From Salvelinus alpinus (taxonomy: Eukaryota > Chordata > Actinopteri > Salmoniformes > Salmonidae): 64,000 bases of DNA. The position numbers and the translations under genes were made by a program. A model generated the notes under the pieces. That model was not told where the DNA came from and did not search any database. It worked only from the letters and a program-made list of their open reading frames with translations. Below, piece by piece: positions 1 through 13,603 of this stretch (positions are counted from its first letter, which is position 1; the number at the start of each line of letters is the position of its first letter). The stretch spans positions 23,178,969 to 23,242,968 of the forward strand of contig NC_092092.1 in the NCBI RefSeq assembly GCF_045679555.1. Direction: 5' to 3'.

Positions 1-164
1 AATACCTCATAGTAAGCACTGAGGATATGTATTTCTTACAAATTACTATGAACATATTTTAAACTTGCATGCCTAATCTTTACAGTCATAATACATTGGA
101 CTTGCTTTACATTCACATGATATAAACAAAAAATATAAATCAAATACAAAATCAACCAGCACTT

Positions 165-275
165 GCACTTGTAAACACCAGAGTAGTGGGTTTGATTCCC
201 GGGACCACCCACACATAAAATGTATGCACGCATGACTAAGTTGCTTTGGATAAAAGTGCCTACTAAATGGCATAT
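165..275 (+). repeat. tRNA-derived SINE fragment (AvaIII-like)
   Basis: A B-box-like stretch (gggtttgattccc, near 187-199) is followed about 40 bp later by the tail ttggataaaagtgcctacta and a TTATTATT run. This tail is the one shared by salmonid tRNA-derived SINEs and an L2-like LINE (compare 34345-34390 and 37351-37412). The tRNA-like head is degenerate, so this is an old copy. The family name rests on memory of salmonid SINE tails. Confidence 0.6.
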
Positions 276-609
276 ATTGTTATTATTATCATATTACCTG
301 TTACGTAATCAGCAGTGATGAATATGTCCTACGAATGCTTTATTATGAGAGTCAATGCAATCCTTCTCATGGCCGTGGTACATCTTTAGATCGACAGGCC
401 CTATGGAACATGGAGCCATTGTGTATAGGGGCAGCGCAGACGAGTGGGGTTATGCCCAAAGAGCCTCTGGCTCACTTGACAGAAACGTGTGGTGGTGAAG
501 CATTTGTGACGATGAATCTAATGACTACGGCTATGAGCTCCAAAATCATTTCTCCACTCAAAGCAGTATTCCTCCCTCGCTTTTGTCTTTGTCAAATATC
601 TCCATTGAG

Positions 610-1159
610 CAGTGGTGGAAAAGGTACCCAATTGTCATACTTGAGTAAAAGTAAAGATACCTTAATAGAAAATGATTCAAGTAAAAGTCACCCAGTAAAA
701 TAGTACTTGAGTAAAAGTCTAAAAGTATTTGGTTTTAAATATACTTAAGTTTCAAAAGTAAATGTAATTGCTAAAATATACTTATGTATCCAAAGTCAAA
801 GTAAAAGTACAAATTATTTAAATTAAGCAAACCAGATGGCACCATTTAATTTTTTATTTTAGGAAAGCCAGGGGCACACTCCAACACTCAGACATAATTT
901 ACAAATGTGTGTTTAGTGAGTCCGCCAGATCAGAGGCAGAAGGGATGACCACGGATATTCTCTTGATAAGCGCGTGAATTGGAACCTTTTCCTGTCCTGC
1001 TAAGCATTCAAAATGTACTTTTGGGTATCAGGGGGAGAAAAATAATCTTTAGGAATGTAGTGAAGTAAGTTGCCAGAAAATATAAATAGTAAAGTACAGA
1101 TATCCCAAAAAACTACTTAAGTAGTACTTAAGTATTTTTAACCAAAGTACTTTACACTG
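610..1159. mobile_element. Non-autonomous hAT element (MITE) with exact 8-bp target duplication
   Basis: The element begins cagtggtggaaa and ends ttacactg, so the ends are imperfect inverted repeats. It is flanked on both sides by the same 8 bp, CCATTGAG (602-609 and 1160-1167), which is the duplication length of hAT transposases. The interior carries many copies of the motif 'aagtaaaagta / agtactta' on both strands and no long reading frame, so it depends on a transposase supplied from elsewhere. The sequence matches a common salmonid repeat from memory. Confidence 0.85.
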
Positions 1160-1564
1160 CCATTGAGACATAGTGATACTTGTCAAAATACTATGCCTAA
1201 TCATCTGTCCCCAATACCCATGATCACAAAAAACATGCATAATTTGTCATTCATGGACGTCACACGTCATAGAAAAAGGTCAGTTATATATTTCTACGAA
1301 GTTGTATATTTCTCAGAACAGGAAATTAGTCAGCACATGTAATTGCAGGGTACAGTGAAATTCTTAAGCTCCAACGGTCAAAAAGAGAAGTGAATGAAAC
1401 AATATACATGTATTTACAACTGTAACAATGACACTGTAAATGTCTATTGGAGGGTGAAGACATGGTTTTTGCCATGATGCTCCTATACTGCCCGCGTCTG
1501 AATGATGGAAGGGTGAGAACAGGCAGTGGCTCGGCTGGCTGAGGTCCTAGATGATCTTCTGGCA

Positions 1565-2345
1565 AGATGGCGCCGACGAACACGGTAGCCTCGCCTCGAG
1601 CTCCTACAAAACTTTGCAGGTTTCTACTTTTTCTTGTGTTCTACTCAAATTTTCTTAGACTCTGGTAGAACTATTGGAATATGAATCGCTGGTTACTCAC
1701 CATCCACCCGACCTTCCCGAATTCCCGGAGATGGCGGAACAATGGCGCCGGGTAGCCTGGGAGTCCTACCGGAGAGAAGGAAACGAAGATGCCGACGGAG
1801 AGGCAGACGTGTAGGGGTCTTTGTGAGATTGAGAAGCCGGATGACCCATCCTCCATTACAGAGCATACTACCTCGCCAATGTTCAATCATTAGTGAATAA
1901 ACTCAGCACGAGGATCTCCTTCCAGAGGGACATCAGATTACGCATCATACTCATACTGCAACAAAGTAGTTAGCAGTTTTTCTGAAACTTTGCTTTCCTC
2001 CGACATCCAAATGGATTATATAAAACCAGTAGGTTTTACAGTTCATCAACTGGATAGGAAGCAGGCTCTCTCTGGCAAGAGAGAGGCGGAGGTTTCTGAT
2101 TCATGAACAATAACTAGCGGTGCAATGGGGGCAACGTACAGGAACTTGTGAGCTTCTGCTCTCCTGAGTTGGAATACTTGGTCATCAAATGTTGCCATTT
2201 TTACCTTCAGAGGGAGTTCTCAGGGACTATCGCCTGTATGTGTCGAACTGCTTTGCTTTATCTTGGCCAGGTCGCAATTGTAAATGAGAACTTGTTCTCA
2301 ACTTCCCTACCTGGTTAAATAAAGGTTAAATAAAAAATAAAAAAT
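1565..2345 (+). mobile_element. Internally deleted non-LTR retrotransposon (LINE), 5' end joined to 3' tail
   Basis: The 5' end carries aagatggcgcc, the kind of YY1-like start seen at the head of many LINEs. Downstream frames read an Arg-rich stretch followed by a degenerate endonuclease start (around 1860-1960 and 2160-2220). The sequence then jumps to a 3' tail with gccaggtcgcaattgtaaat and ttaaataaaggttaaataaa (2270-2345). Most of the endonuclease and all of the reverse transcriptase are missing. Frames are broken and no protein is expected. Confidence 0.6.
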
Positions 2346-3114
2346 ATATCCTGCCCAGGGTTTCCGTTAGGAAAATGTGGCGTCAGACATTTGACCGGCA
2401 GTATTTTAATTTACTGGACCCATATGCATTGGTTGCGTAACCTGATTAGGGCATCCACCCACAGATCTCAGAAAGACAATCACATTTAGTTTAGGGAAAT
2501 TCATTTTAACAAGCAACTCTGATGCAACCAGATGCCTTACCGAATTCTGATGAGCAATTTGAAGATGTTAGAATAAATAATTAAATTGCCAAAATGATAT
2601 AGCCTAATTAGCTTACTCCTGTCTATACAGAAATAAATAAAATCATTCAAAATAGGCTACTACACCAGAAAGCATGATTTGGCCACAGAGGATCATTTGT
2701 TCATAAAAAAATTAAAAAAAGATTGTTTTAAATTGCATAGCTTACAATTTGCGCAGAGCACAACGCAAATACCAAATCGATGATTGTAAATCACTGAGTC
2801 GCAACTCATCAAAAAAGACCCAGCAAGGCATATCGCAATATTTAAAACTACAAATCGCTGAAAAACTATTCAGAAAACAAATGACTATTGCTGTAAAGAG
2901 AAGACAATAAGAAGACTCCAATCAATCTTCTAGTTATCAAAATTCTCAACTTAATTGAGCAAAAAGTAGCACATTAGCACCAGCAGAGAACATCAGCCAT
3001 ATCCCCGGTAAGGTAAGTGAGCATATTCACTGTCTTTATCTTTGGATCAGTGCCACTTTTGTTTGTTTTTGGAAAATCATTTCCTCCTCCAGGTTATATG
3101 GACGTCATATTGTA
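2346..3114. other. No gene recognised; AT-rich intronic sequence
   Basis: AT-rich sequence without an open frame of note and with no repeat I could identify. It lies in GALNT2 intron 1. Confidence 0.5.
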
Positions 3115-4295
3115 TTTCACTTTTTCCACATTTTGTTAGGTTACAGCCTTATTCTAAAACTGATGAAATAAGTTGTCCGTAGAGCTAAGAGACAGCATTA
3201 TGTCGACGCACAGATCTGTGGAAGGGTACCAAAACATTTCTGCAGCATTGAAGGTCGCCAAGAAGTCAGTGGCATCCATCATTCTTAAATGGAAGAAGTT
3301 TGGAACCATTAAGACTCTTCCTAGAGCTGTCCGCCCGGACAAACTGAGCAATTGGGGGAGAACGGCCTTGGTAAGGGAGGTGACCAAGAATCTGATGGTC
3401 ACTCTGAAGGAGATCCAGAGTTCCTCTGTGGAGATGGGAGAACCTTCCAGAATCCCAACCATCTCTGCAACTCTCCACAAATCAGGCCTTTATTTTTTTT
3501 TAAAGGCACGACAGCCCACTTGGAGTTGACCAAAAAGCATGTCTCAGATCATGAGAAACAAGATTCTCTGGTTTGATGAAACCAAGATTCAGGCTCAAAG
3601 AGTTCAATGCCAAGTGTCATGTCTGGAAAGATTCTGGCACCATCCCTAAGGTGAAGCATAGTGGCAGCATCATGCTGTGGGGATTTTTTTCAGCGGCAGG
3701 GACTGGGAGACCAGTCAGGATCGAGGGAAAGATGAATGGGGCAAAGTACAGAGAGATCCTTGGTGAAAACCTGCTCTAGAACCTCAGACTGGGGGACGAA
3801 GGTTCACCTTCCAACAGGACAAAACCCTAAACATACAGCCAAGACAACACAGGAGTGGCTGCGGGACAAGTCTCAATGTCCTTGAGTGTCCCAGCCAGAG
3901 CCCAGGCTTTAACCCGATCGAACACCTCTGGAGAGACCTGAAAATAGCTGTGCAGCGACGCTCCCTGTCCAACCTGACAGAGCTTGAGAGGATGAGCAGA
4001 GAAGAATGGGAGAACCTCCCCAAATACAGGTGTGCCAAGCTTGTAGCGTCATACCCACGAAGACTTGAGGCTGTATTTGATGCCAAAGGTGCTTCAACAA
4101 AGTACTGAGTAAAGGGTCTGAATACTTATGCAAATGTATGTCATTTTCAAAAATGTCTAAAAACCTGTTTTTGCTTTGTCATTAGGGGAAAATTGATGAG
4201 GGCAAACATTTTTTTAAATACATTTTTTAATAAGGCTGTAACATAACAAAATGTGGGTAAAATTCAAGGGGTCTGAATACTTCCCAAATGCACTT
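3115..4295 (+). mobile_element. Degenerate Tc1-like transposon (family 1)
   Basis: The left part (ttccacattttgttaggtta) and right part (cataacaaaatgtgggtaaa) are inverted repeats typical of a salmonid Tc1 family, and the right end is followed by TA. The left end lacks the first 20 or so bases of the terminal repeat. Plus-strand transposase can be followed in pieces: an N-terminal helix-turn-helix part (3173-3529, with ILKWKKFGT) and the catalytic C-terminal half (3810-4108, with SPGFNPIEHLW and ending GASTKY). Frameshifts near 3350, 3560 and 3780 and internal stops inactivate it. Confidence 0.85.
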
Positions 4296-4339
4296 TATGC
4301 ATCGTATGCACGTGACCAATAGGGCCTGTAGGGCCTATT

Positions 4340-4523
4340 TCCATTTTATTTTGTATTTTTTTGCAAAAAATCTGAAAACCTGTTTTTTTCCTTTGGCATT
4401 ATGGGGTATTGTGTGTAGATTGATGAGGGGGAAAAAACAATTTAATCCATTTTAGAATACGGCTGTAACGTGGCAAAATGTGGGGGGAAATCAAGGGGTC
4501 TGAGTACTTTCCCGAATGCACTG
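4340..4523 (+). mobile_element. Tc1 right terminal fragment
   Basis: A second copy of the right end of the family at 3115-4295: 'ggggtattgtgtgtagattgatgag', then gtggcaaaatgtgggg, and an end in gaatgcactg followed by TA. There is no coding sequence. It sits 45 bp after the longer copy, so it is either a separate insertion or a partial tandem duplication. Confidence 0.7.
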
Positions 4524-5750
4524 TATTCAATGCCAAAGTGACAAGGAACACTGAAATATTAGAATCAAATGTGAAAATCATTGTCATCACAACAATTACT
4601 CTAGCAAATCAAACATCCAGTAGCCTGTTCAAAAATGTAACCTGAAGATGATCAGTTATGATGCTCTCTGTCAAGCGTAAATCATAGTCCTGAGATATGA
4701 TAGTCCAGTGTCACTTTGTGACATAGCTACGCGGTTCTGAGACCACCATCCGCTGGGGACAGGGATGCACAACTCGAACGCGCACCTCCCCACCATACCA
4801 AACCAACGTGACTCTGGTATGAGTCCTCTTTTCATTTCAATGTATTGACAGATGGAGAAATTGCATGAGCTGCGCTGAGAAAAGTATGAAAGCCTACGGT
4901 CCAATATTCTAGAATGCTGCTGTGTGTACGCGTACACATTGAGATATTCTCTACCATTTCTTCAAACGCACTTCCTCATTTACATTTCTTAATACTTGCA
5001 AATTAATCAATTCCAAAAAGACCTTTGACTTAAAAAGCTGAGGAAGCACAGCATGGCCTTTCTTTACACTAGTGGGCGCAACTACACTGTTGGCCGCTGA
5101 GCAAAAGCAGAACTATCAGTTTGTCAATAATTGTGTTGCAGAGCGGAAATCGGATCAAACCCTTTGGAGCAAGAGATAAAAGCTGACAATCTGGTTACCA
5201 TACAGGTCCAGTGAGTGCATTCTCACCAAGCCGCAGCAGCTCCCAATACAATCAAGTGGTAGGTTGGGGAAAGCATTAATCATCTGACCTGGCTGCTTAC
5301 ATTGAGGATCTCAAACCTGCCATGACTACATACGCCTCATTTTAGGCCTCTCAGAGTATAGTTTCCTCAGTTCAAGGCAGCCACTCTCTGGCGTCTTCAC
5401 AGTGAAACTGTAGGTTTGGAACTGTAAATGTCTGGGTGACGTTTGTTGGTTTGTGTAAAATGTAGGTCTGTAAACTAGAATTTCCTAGGTGGCGAGCAAT
5501 AAATAAAATTCAATTTCAATGGTTAAAGAGGCCTCTTGAGCGGTCATACAGACAGAAGCCTAAACATCTTCTGTATATTCCATATCACACGATTCAAACG
5601 AATATGCAGACTTTCTCAGAAAAAAAGCATTCTTCATGTGATTCATTCAATTGAAAACATGTTTATGTGCCATAAGGATATAAATACATTCTAGCTAAAA
5701 TTGGAGTACTACAGGAGCAGCAGTAAAGGGAACTTTCAATAGTCCAAAAC
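4524..5750. other. No gene recognised
   Basis: No repeat family, exon or RNA gene was recognised in this part of GALNT2 intron 1. It ends at the 44-bp minisatellite. Confidence 0.45.
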
Positions 5751-6080
5751 AGCAGAGGGATCCAGTCTGCAGGAGCCTGTCGACAGCCCGAAACAGCAGA
5801 GGGATCCAGTCTGCAGGAGCCTGTCGACAGCCCGAAACAGCAGAGGGATCCAGTCTGCAGGAGCCTGTCGACAGCCCGAAACAGCAGAGGGATCCAGTCT
5901 GCAGGAGCCTGTCGACAGCCCGAAACAGCAGAGGGATCCAGTCTGCAGGAGCCTGTCGACAGCCCGAAACAGCAGAGGGATCCAGTCTGCAGGAGCATGT
6001 CGATAGCCCGAAACAGCAGAGGGATCCAGTCTGCAGGAGCCTGTCGACAGCCCGAAACAGCAGAGGGATCCAGTCTGCAG
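5751..6080. repeat. Minisatellite, 44-bp unit, 7.5 copies
   Basis: Units start at 5751, 5795, 5839, 5883, 5927, 5971, 6015 and 6059 (the last is partial). Each contains gggatccagtctgcaggagc followed by gtcgacagcccg. Copies are nearly identical; the sixth differs by two bases (gcatgtcgatag). Because 44 is not a multiple of 3 and the unit has no minus-strand stop codon, the array is open in all minus frames and would read as a 44-residue super-repeat. That is a by-product of the period, not evidence for a gene: there is no codon bias, splice context or recognisable domain. Confidence 0.95.
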
Positions 6081-6858
6081 TAGCAGGAGTCACAGGACAA
6101 GAGGGAGCATAATGGTGTTTGGCTCTCTGCTACTGTGGGCACCTTTTACTGCTGCTCTCCTGCAAAGCAAAATCTTCACCTTCCCAAATCACAGACAGAC
6201 ACCTCAGATAGACTGGATCCCTCTGACTAATTGTAGAGATAGACAGGCTATTGCTAACATATGGATAGAACTACAATAAAAGTGTATTCTGTTTAGTGAT
6301 GAGGGGAAAAAACTGATAGTTACAGTGCATTCAGAAAGTATTCACACCCGTTGACTTTTTCTACATTTGTGTTACAGCCTGAATTTCAAATTGATTCTAT
6401 AAAAATAAAAATAAAATAATATTGTCACTGGCCTAGACACAAAACCCCATAACGACAATGTGGAATAATGTTTTTCCAAATATTTAGAAAAAAATAAAGA
6501 ATAAGTTTAGGAGTAAATATTTGCTAAACAAGTGGCATAATAAGTTGCATGGACTTACTCTGTGTGCAATAATAGTGTCTAACATGATTTTTAAATGACT
6601 ACCTCATTTCTGTACCCCACGCATACAATTTTCTGTAAGGTCCCTCAGTCAAGCAGTGAATTACAAACACAGATTCAACCACAAAGACCAGGAAGGTTTT
6701 CCAATGCCTCGCAAAGAACGGCACTTATTGGTAGACGGGTAAAAATAAAAATAGCAGACAATGAATATCCCTTTGAGCATTGTGAAGTCATTATTACACT
6801 TTGGATGGTGTATCAATACACCCAGTCACTACAAAGATATAGGCGTCCTTCCTAACTC

Positions 6859-8190
6859 CACCCCGCTGATCCTCAACACTGGGGCCCCACAAGGGTGCGT
6901 TCTGAGCCCTCTCCTGTACTCCCTGTTCACCCACGACTGCGTGGCCATGCACGCCTCCAACTCAATCATCAAGTTTGCGGACGACACTACAGTGGTACGC
7001 TTGATTACCAACAACGACGAGACGGCCTACAGGGAGGAGGTGAGGGCCCTCGGAGTGTGGTGTCAGGAAAATAACCTCACACTCAACGTCAACAAAACAA
7101 AGGAGATGAACGTGGACTTCAGGAAACAGCAGAGGGAGCACCCCCCTATCCACATCGACGGGACAGTAGTGGAGAAGGTGGAAAGTTAAGTTCCTCGGTG
7201 TACACATCACGGACAAACTGAATTGGTCCACCCACACAGACAGCGTTGTGAAGAAGGCGCAGCAGCGCCTCTTCAACCTCAGGAGGCTGAAGAAATTCGG
7301 CTTGTCACCAAAAGCACTCACAAACTTCTACAGATGCACAATCGAGAGCATCCTGCCGGGCTGTATCATCGCCTGGTATGGCAACTGCTCCGCCCACAAC
7401 CGTAAGGCTCTCCAGAGGGTAGTGAGGTCTGCACAACGCATCACCGGGGGCAAACTACCTGCCCTCCAGGACATCTACACCACCCGATATCACAGGAAGG
7501 CCATAAAGATCATCAAGGACAACAACCACCCGAGCCACTGCCTGTTCACCCCGCTATCATCCAGAAGGCGAGGTCAGTACAGGTGCATCAAAGCAGGGAC
7601 CGAGAGACTGAAAAACAGCTTCTATCTCAAGGCCATCAGACTGTTAAACAGCCACCACTAACATTTAGTGGCCGCTGCCAACATACTGACTCAACTCCAG
7701 CCACTTTAATAATGGGAATTGATGGAAATTATGTAAAAATGTATCACCAGCCACTTTAAACAATGCCACTTAATATAATATAATGTTTACATACCCTACA
7801 TTACTCATCTCATATGTATATACTGTACTCTATATCATCTACTGCATCTTGCCATCTTTATGTAATACATGTATCACTAGCCACTTTAAACTATGCCACT
7901 TTATGTTTACATACCCTACATTACTCATCTCATATGTATAGACTGTACTCTATACCATCTACTGCATCTTGCCTATGCCGTTCTGTACCATCACTCATTC
8001 ATATATCTTTATGTACATATTCTTTACCCCTTTACACTTGTGTGTATAAGGTAGTAGTTGTGGAATTGTTAGGTTAGATTACTTATGGTTATTACTGCAT
8101 TGTCGGAACTAGAAGCACAAGCATTTCGCTACACTCGCATTAACATCTGCTAACCATGTGTATGTGACTAATAAAATTTGATTTGATTTG
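6859..8190 (+). mobile_element. 5'-truncated L2-like LINE, reverse transcriptase C-terminal half
   Basis: The frame 6860-7188 reads the RT core with GAPQGCVLSPLLYSLFTHDC and the catalytic FADDT motif (around 6976-6990), then an N-K-T-K-E-M motif. A one-base shift near 7188 moves the frame; it continues from about 7190 to 7661 (WSTHTDSVVKKAQQRLFNL ... SFYLKAIRLLNSHH). The 3' untranslated region contains two partial copies of a block with atgtatatactgtactctat, and ends in aataaaatttgatttgattt. A 5' truncation with an intact 3' tail is the normal product of target-primed reverse transcription. It is inserted in a Tc1 element. Confidence 0.9.
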
Positions 8191-8884
8191 AGTTGCTGGA
8201 GAGGAAGGAAACTGCTTAGGGATTTCACCATGAGTAAATGGTGACTTAAAACAGTTACAGAGTTTAATGGCTGTGATAGTTTTCTCCTAAACAACATTGT
8301 AGTTACTCCAAAATACTAAATTAATTGACAAAGAGAAAAGAAGGAAGCATGTACAAAATAAAACATATCCAAAACATGTTCCAAACAGGATGCAAGACAG
8401 TAATACTGCAAGAAATGTGGCAAAGCAATCCATTTTTTTGTGTTATGTTTGGGGCAAATCCAATACAACACATTACTACCACTCTCCATATTTTCAACCA
8501 TAGTGGTGGCTGCATTATGTTATGGGTATACTTGTAATCATTAAGGACTGGGGAGTTACACGATAAAAAAAAGAAACTAATGGAGCTAAGCACAGGCAAT
8601 ATCCTAGAGGAAAACCTGGTTCAGTCTGCATTCCACCAGACACTGGGAGATGAATTCACCTTTCAGCAGGACAATAACCTAAAACACAAGGCCAAATCTA
8701 TTAGTTGGTTACCAAGAAGACAGTGAATGTTCCTGAGTGGCCGAGTTACAGTTTTGACTTAAATCTACTTTAAAATCTATGGCAAGAACTGAAAATGATT
8801 GTCTAGTAATGCTCAACAACCAATTTGACAAAGCTTGTAGAATTTCTAAAAGAATAATGGGCAAATATTGCACAATCAAGGTGT

Positions 8885-9218
8885 GACTAAAAGCCAATTT
8901 ATGCTTAATCTGGACATGTGGTCGGAGTCTCCATATGGAGGGTGTGACGCAATTGCGGAGCCTCCGGAGGCATGCAGAGGCCAAATTGAGCTCCGTACCG
9001 CATCACTGTGTGCCTCCCAGATTGTGTAACATTGCGGAGGGCACCGTATAGCTCCGCATTGACATGATTGGTTGAAGGTAGGTGGGTGCGAGAGGTCTTG
9101 TATAAACACAAACTCACTTCCTTGAAGCACAAAAAGTATGAATGCCTGACTTCTGCAGAGGCTGTATCACTGTAAATGCTGCACGGCAACACAGATGCCG
9201 GATTGACCATCCAGCACC
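8885..9218. mobile_element. GC-richer insert of unknown family inside a Tc1 copy
   Basis: Compared with the related Tc1 at 35523-36467, this block is extra: the host sequence breaks after caaggtgtg and resumes at ttacccagaaagactc. The block is richer in CpG than its surroundings (cggagcctccggagg, gcggagggcaccg). I see no terminal repeats I can name and no reading frame of note. It may be an unnamed short element or a fragment captured during recombination. Confidence 0.5.
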
Positions 9219-9600
9219 TTTTACCCAGAAAGACTCACAGCTGTAATCCCTGCCAAAGGTGATTCTAACATGTATTCTAACATGTATTGACTCAGGGGGT
9301 TGAATACTTAAGTAAATTAGAAATGTCTGCATTATATTTCAATACATTTGAAAACATCTCTAAAAACATGTTTCACTTTGTCATTATGGGTTATTGTGTG
9401 TAGATGGGTGAGAAAAACAATATACAGTTTGAGCTTCTACTTTTAAAAATCCACCTTTCCAGAAACAAGTCTCTCATCGTTGCCGCTTGCTATAGACCAC
9501 CCTCTACCCCCAGCTGTGCCCTGGACACCATATGTGAATTGATTGCCCCCATCTATCTTCAGAGCTCGTGCTGTTAGGTGACCTAAACTGGAACATCCAA

Positions 9601-10018
9601 TAGTCAAAGGTATATGAAATACAAATGGTATATAGAGAAATAGTCCTATAATAACCTCAACCTAAAACTTCTTACCTGTGAAAATTGAAGACTCATGTTA
9701 AAAGGAACCACCAGCTTTCAGTTGTTCTCATGTTCTGAGCAAGGAACTTAAACGTTAGCTTTTTTTACAGGGCACATATTGCACTTTTACTTTCTTCTCC
9801 AACACTTTGTTTTTGCATTATTTGATTGGCTAAATTGATTTGATTGATGTATTATATTAAGTTAAAATAAGTGTTCATTCAGTATTGTTGTAATTGTCAT
9901 TATTACAAATGAATAAATAATTTTTATTTTTAAATCGGCCGATTGATCGGTATCGGCTTTTTTTGGTCCTCCAATAAATCGGAATCGGTGTTGAAAAATC
10001 ATAATCGGTCGACCTCTA
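9601..10018 (-). mobile_element. Fragment of the 'agaggtcgaccgatt' DNA element
   Basis: The same family as the element at 42409-44085, in the opposite orientation. Its end reads aatcggtcgacctcta (to 10018) and the interior shares ttccttgctcagaacatgag-type sequence read on the other strand (9723-9760). It lies inside the LINE, between the endonuclease remnant and the following LINE segment. No reading frame. Confidence 0.75.
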
Positions 10019-11619
10019 CTTCAAATACACCTCCACTGTTTTCAACCAACATCTCAGCGATCACTGCCTCATTGCCTGCATCAGTAATGGGTCTGCGGTC
10101 AAACGACCACCCCTCATCACAGTCAAACGTTCCCTAACACTTCAGCGAGCAGGCCTTTCTAATCGACCTGGCCCGAGTATCCTGGAAGGATATTGACCTC
10201 ATACCGTCAGTAGAGGATGCCTGGTTATTCTTTAAAAGTGCCTTCCTCACCATTTTAAATAAGCATGCCCCATTCAAAAAATATAGAACCAGGAACAGAT
10301 ATAGCCCTTGGTTCACTCCAGACCTGACTGCCCTTGACCAGCACAAAAACATCATGTGGCATACTGCATTAGCATTGAATAGCCCCCGTGATATGCAACT
10401 TTTCAGGGAAGTTAGGAACCAATATACAAAGGCAGTTAGGAAAGCTAAGGCAGCTTTAGCAAAACTTAAAAAAGTTCTGGGACACTGTAAAGTCCATGGA
10501 GAATAAGAGCACCTCCTCCCAGCTGCCCACTGCCCTGAGGCTAAGAAACATTGTCACCACCGATAAATCCACTATAATTGAGAATTTCAATAAGCATTTT
10601 TCTACGGCTGGCCATACTTTCCACCTGGCTACCCCTACCCTGGTCAACTGCCCTGCAACTCACCCAAGCCTCCCCCATTTCTCCTTCACCCAAATCCAGA
10701 CAGCTGATGTTCTGAAAGAGCTGCAAATTTTGGACCCCTACAAATCAACCGGGCTAGACAATCTGAACCCTCTCTATAACTATCCGCCGAAATTGTTGCA
10801 GCCCCTATTACTAGCCTTTTCAACCTCTTTCGTATCGTCCGAGATCCCCAAAGATCGGAAAGCTGCCGTGGTCATCGCCCTCTTCAAAAGGGGGAGACAC
10901 TCTAGACCAAAACTGCTACAGACCTATATCTATCCTACCCTGCCTTTCTAAGGCCTTTGAAAGCCAAGTTAACAAACAGAACACCTACCATTTCGAATCC
11001 CACCGTACCTTCTCCACTATGCAATCTGGTTTCCGAGCTGGTCATGGGTGCACCTCAGTCATGCTCAAGGTCCTAAACGATATCATAACCGCCATCGATA
11101 AGAGCCAATACTGTGCAGCTGTATTCATCAACCTGGCCAAGGCTTTCGACTCTGAGAATGTGGTGATTGACATCGGCAGACTCAACAGCCTTGGTTTCGC
11201 AAATGACTGCCTCGCCTGGTTCACCAACTACTTCTCTGATAGAGTTCAGTAGATCAAAACGGAGGGCCTGTTGTCCGGACCTCTGGCAGTCTATGGGGGT
11301 GCAACAGGGTTCAATTCTCGGGCCGACTCTTTTCTCTGTATACATCAATGATGTCGCTCTTGCTGTTGGTGATTCTCTGATTTACCTCTACGCAGACGAC
11401 ACAATTCTGTATACTTCTGGCCCTTCGTTGGACACTGTGTTAACTAACCTCCAGACGAGCTTCAATGGCATACAACTCTCCTTCCGTGGCCTCCAACTGC
11501 TCTTAAATGCAAGTAAAACTAAATTCATGCTCTTCAACCGATCACTGCCCGCACCTGCCCGCCCTTCCAGCATCACTACTCTGGAGGGTTCTGACTTAGA
11601 ATATGTAGACAACTACCTA

Positions 11620-13182
<1,563 letters not shown>

Positions 13183-13603
13183 TAGGTGTCTGGCTAGACT
13201 GTAAATTCTCCTTCCAGACTCACATTAAGCATCTCCAATCCAAAATTAAATCTAGAATCGGCATCCTATTTCACAACAAAGCATACTTCACTCATGCTGC
13301 CAAACACACCCTCGTAAAACTGACCATCCTACCGATCCTCGACGATGTCATCTACAAAATAGCCTCCAACACTCTACTCAACAAATTAGATGCAGTCTAT
13401 CACAGTGCCATCCGTTTTGTCACCAAAGCCCTATATACTACCCACCACTGCGACCTGTACGCTCTCGTTGGCTGGCCCTCGCTTCATACTCGTCGCCAAA
13501 CCCACTGGCTCCAGGTCATCTACAAGTTTTTGCTAGGTAAAGCCCCGACTTATCTCAGCTCACTGGTCACCATAGCAGCACCCACCCGTAGCATGTGCTC
13601 CAG

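Larger units (their letters stand above)
6323..9425 (+). mobile_element. Degenerate Tc1-like transposon (family 2), split by a LINE and a second insert
   Basis: The left terminal repeat starts cagtgcattcagaaagtatt directly after TA. Degenerate transposase-encoding sequence runs to 6858, is interrupted by a LINE (6859-8190), and resumes at agttgctggagaggaaggaa. The later part reads a catalytic-domain remnant (for example ttcagcaggacaataaccta at 8662). A second foreign block lies at 8885-9218. The right end (tcattatgggttattgtgtg) is cut off near 9425, just before the next LINE starts. No open transposase remains. Confidence 0.8.

Noticed and set aside
335-703. 122-codon plus-strand frame
   Set aside because: It runs into the hAT MITE and has no family resemblance or splice support.
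5663-6142. 159- and 132-codon minus-strand frames with a repeated PADWIPLLFRA-type peptide
   Set aside because: They come from a 44-bp minisatellite with no minus-strand stop. There is no splice context or known domain, so they are listed as a repeat only.
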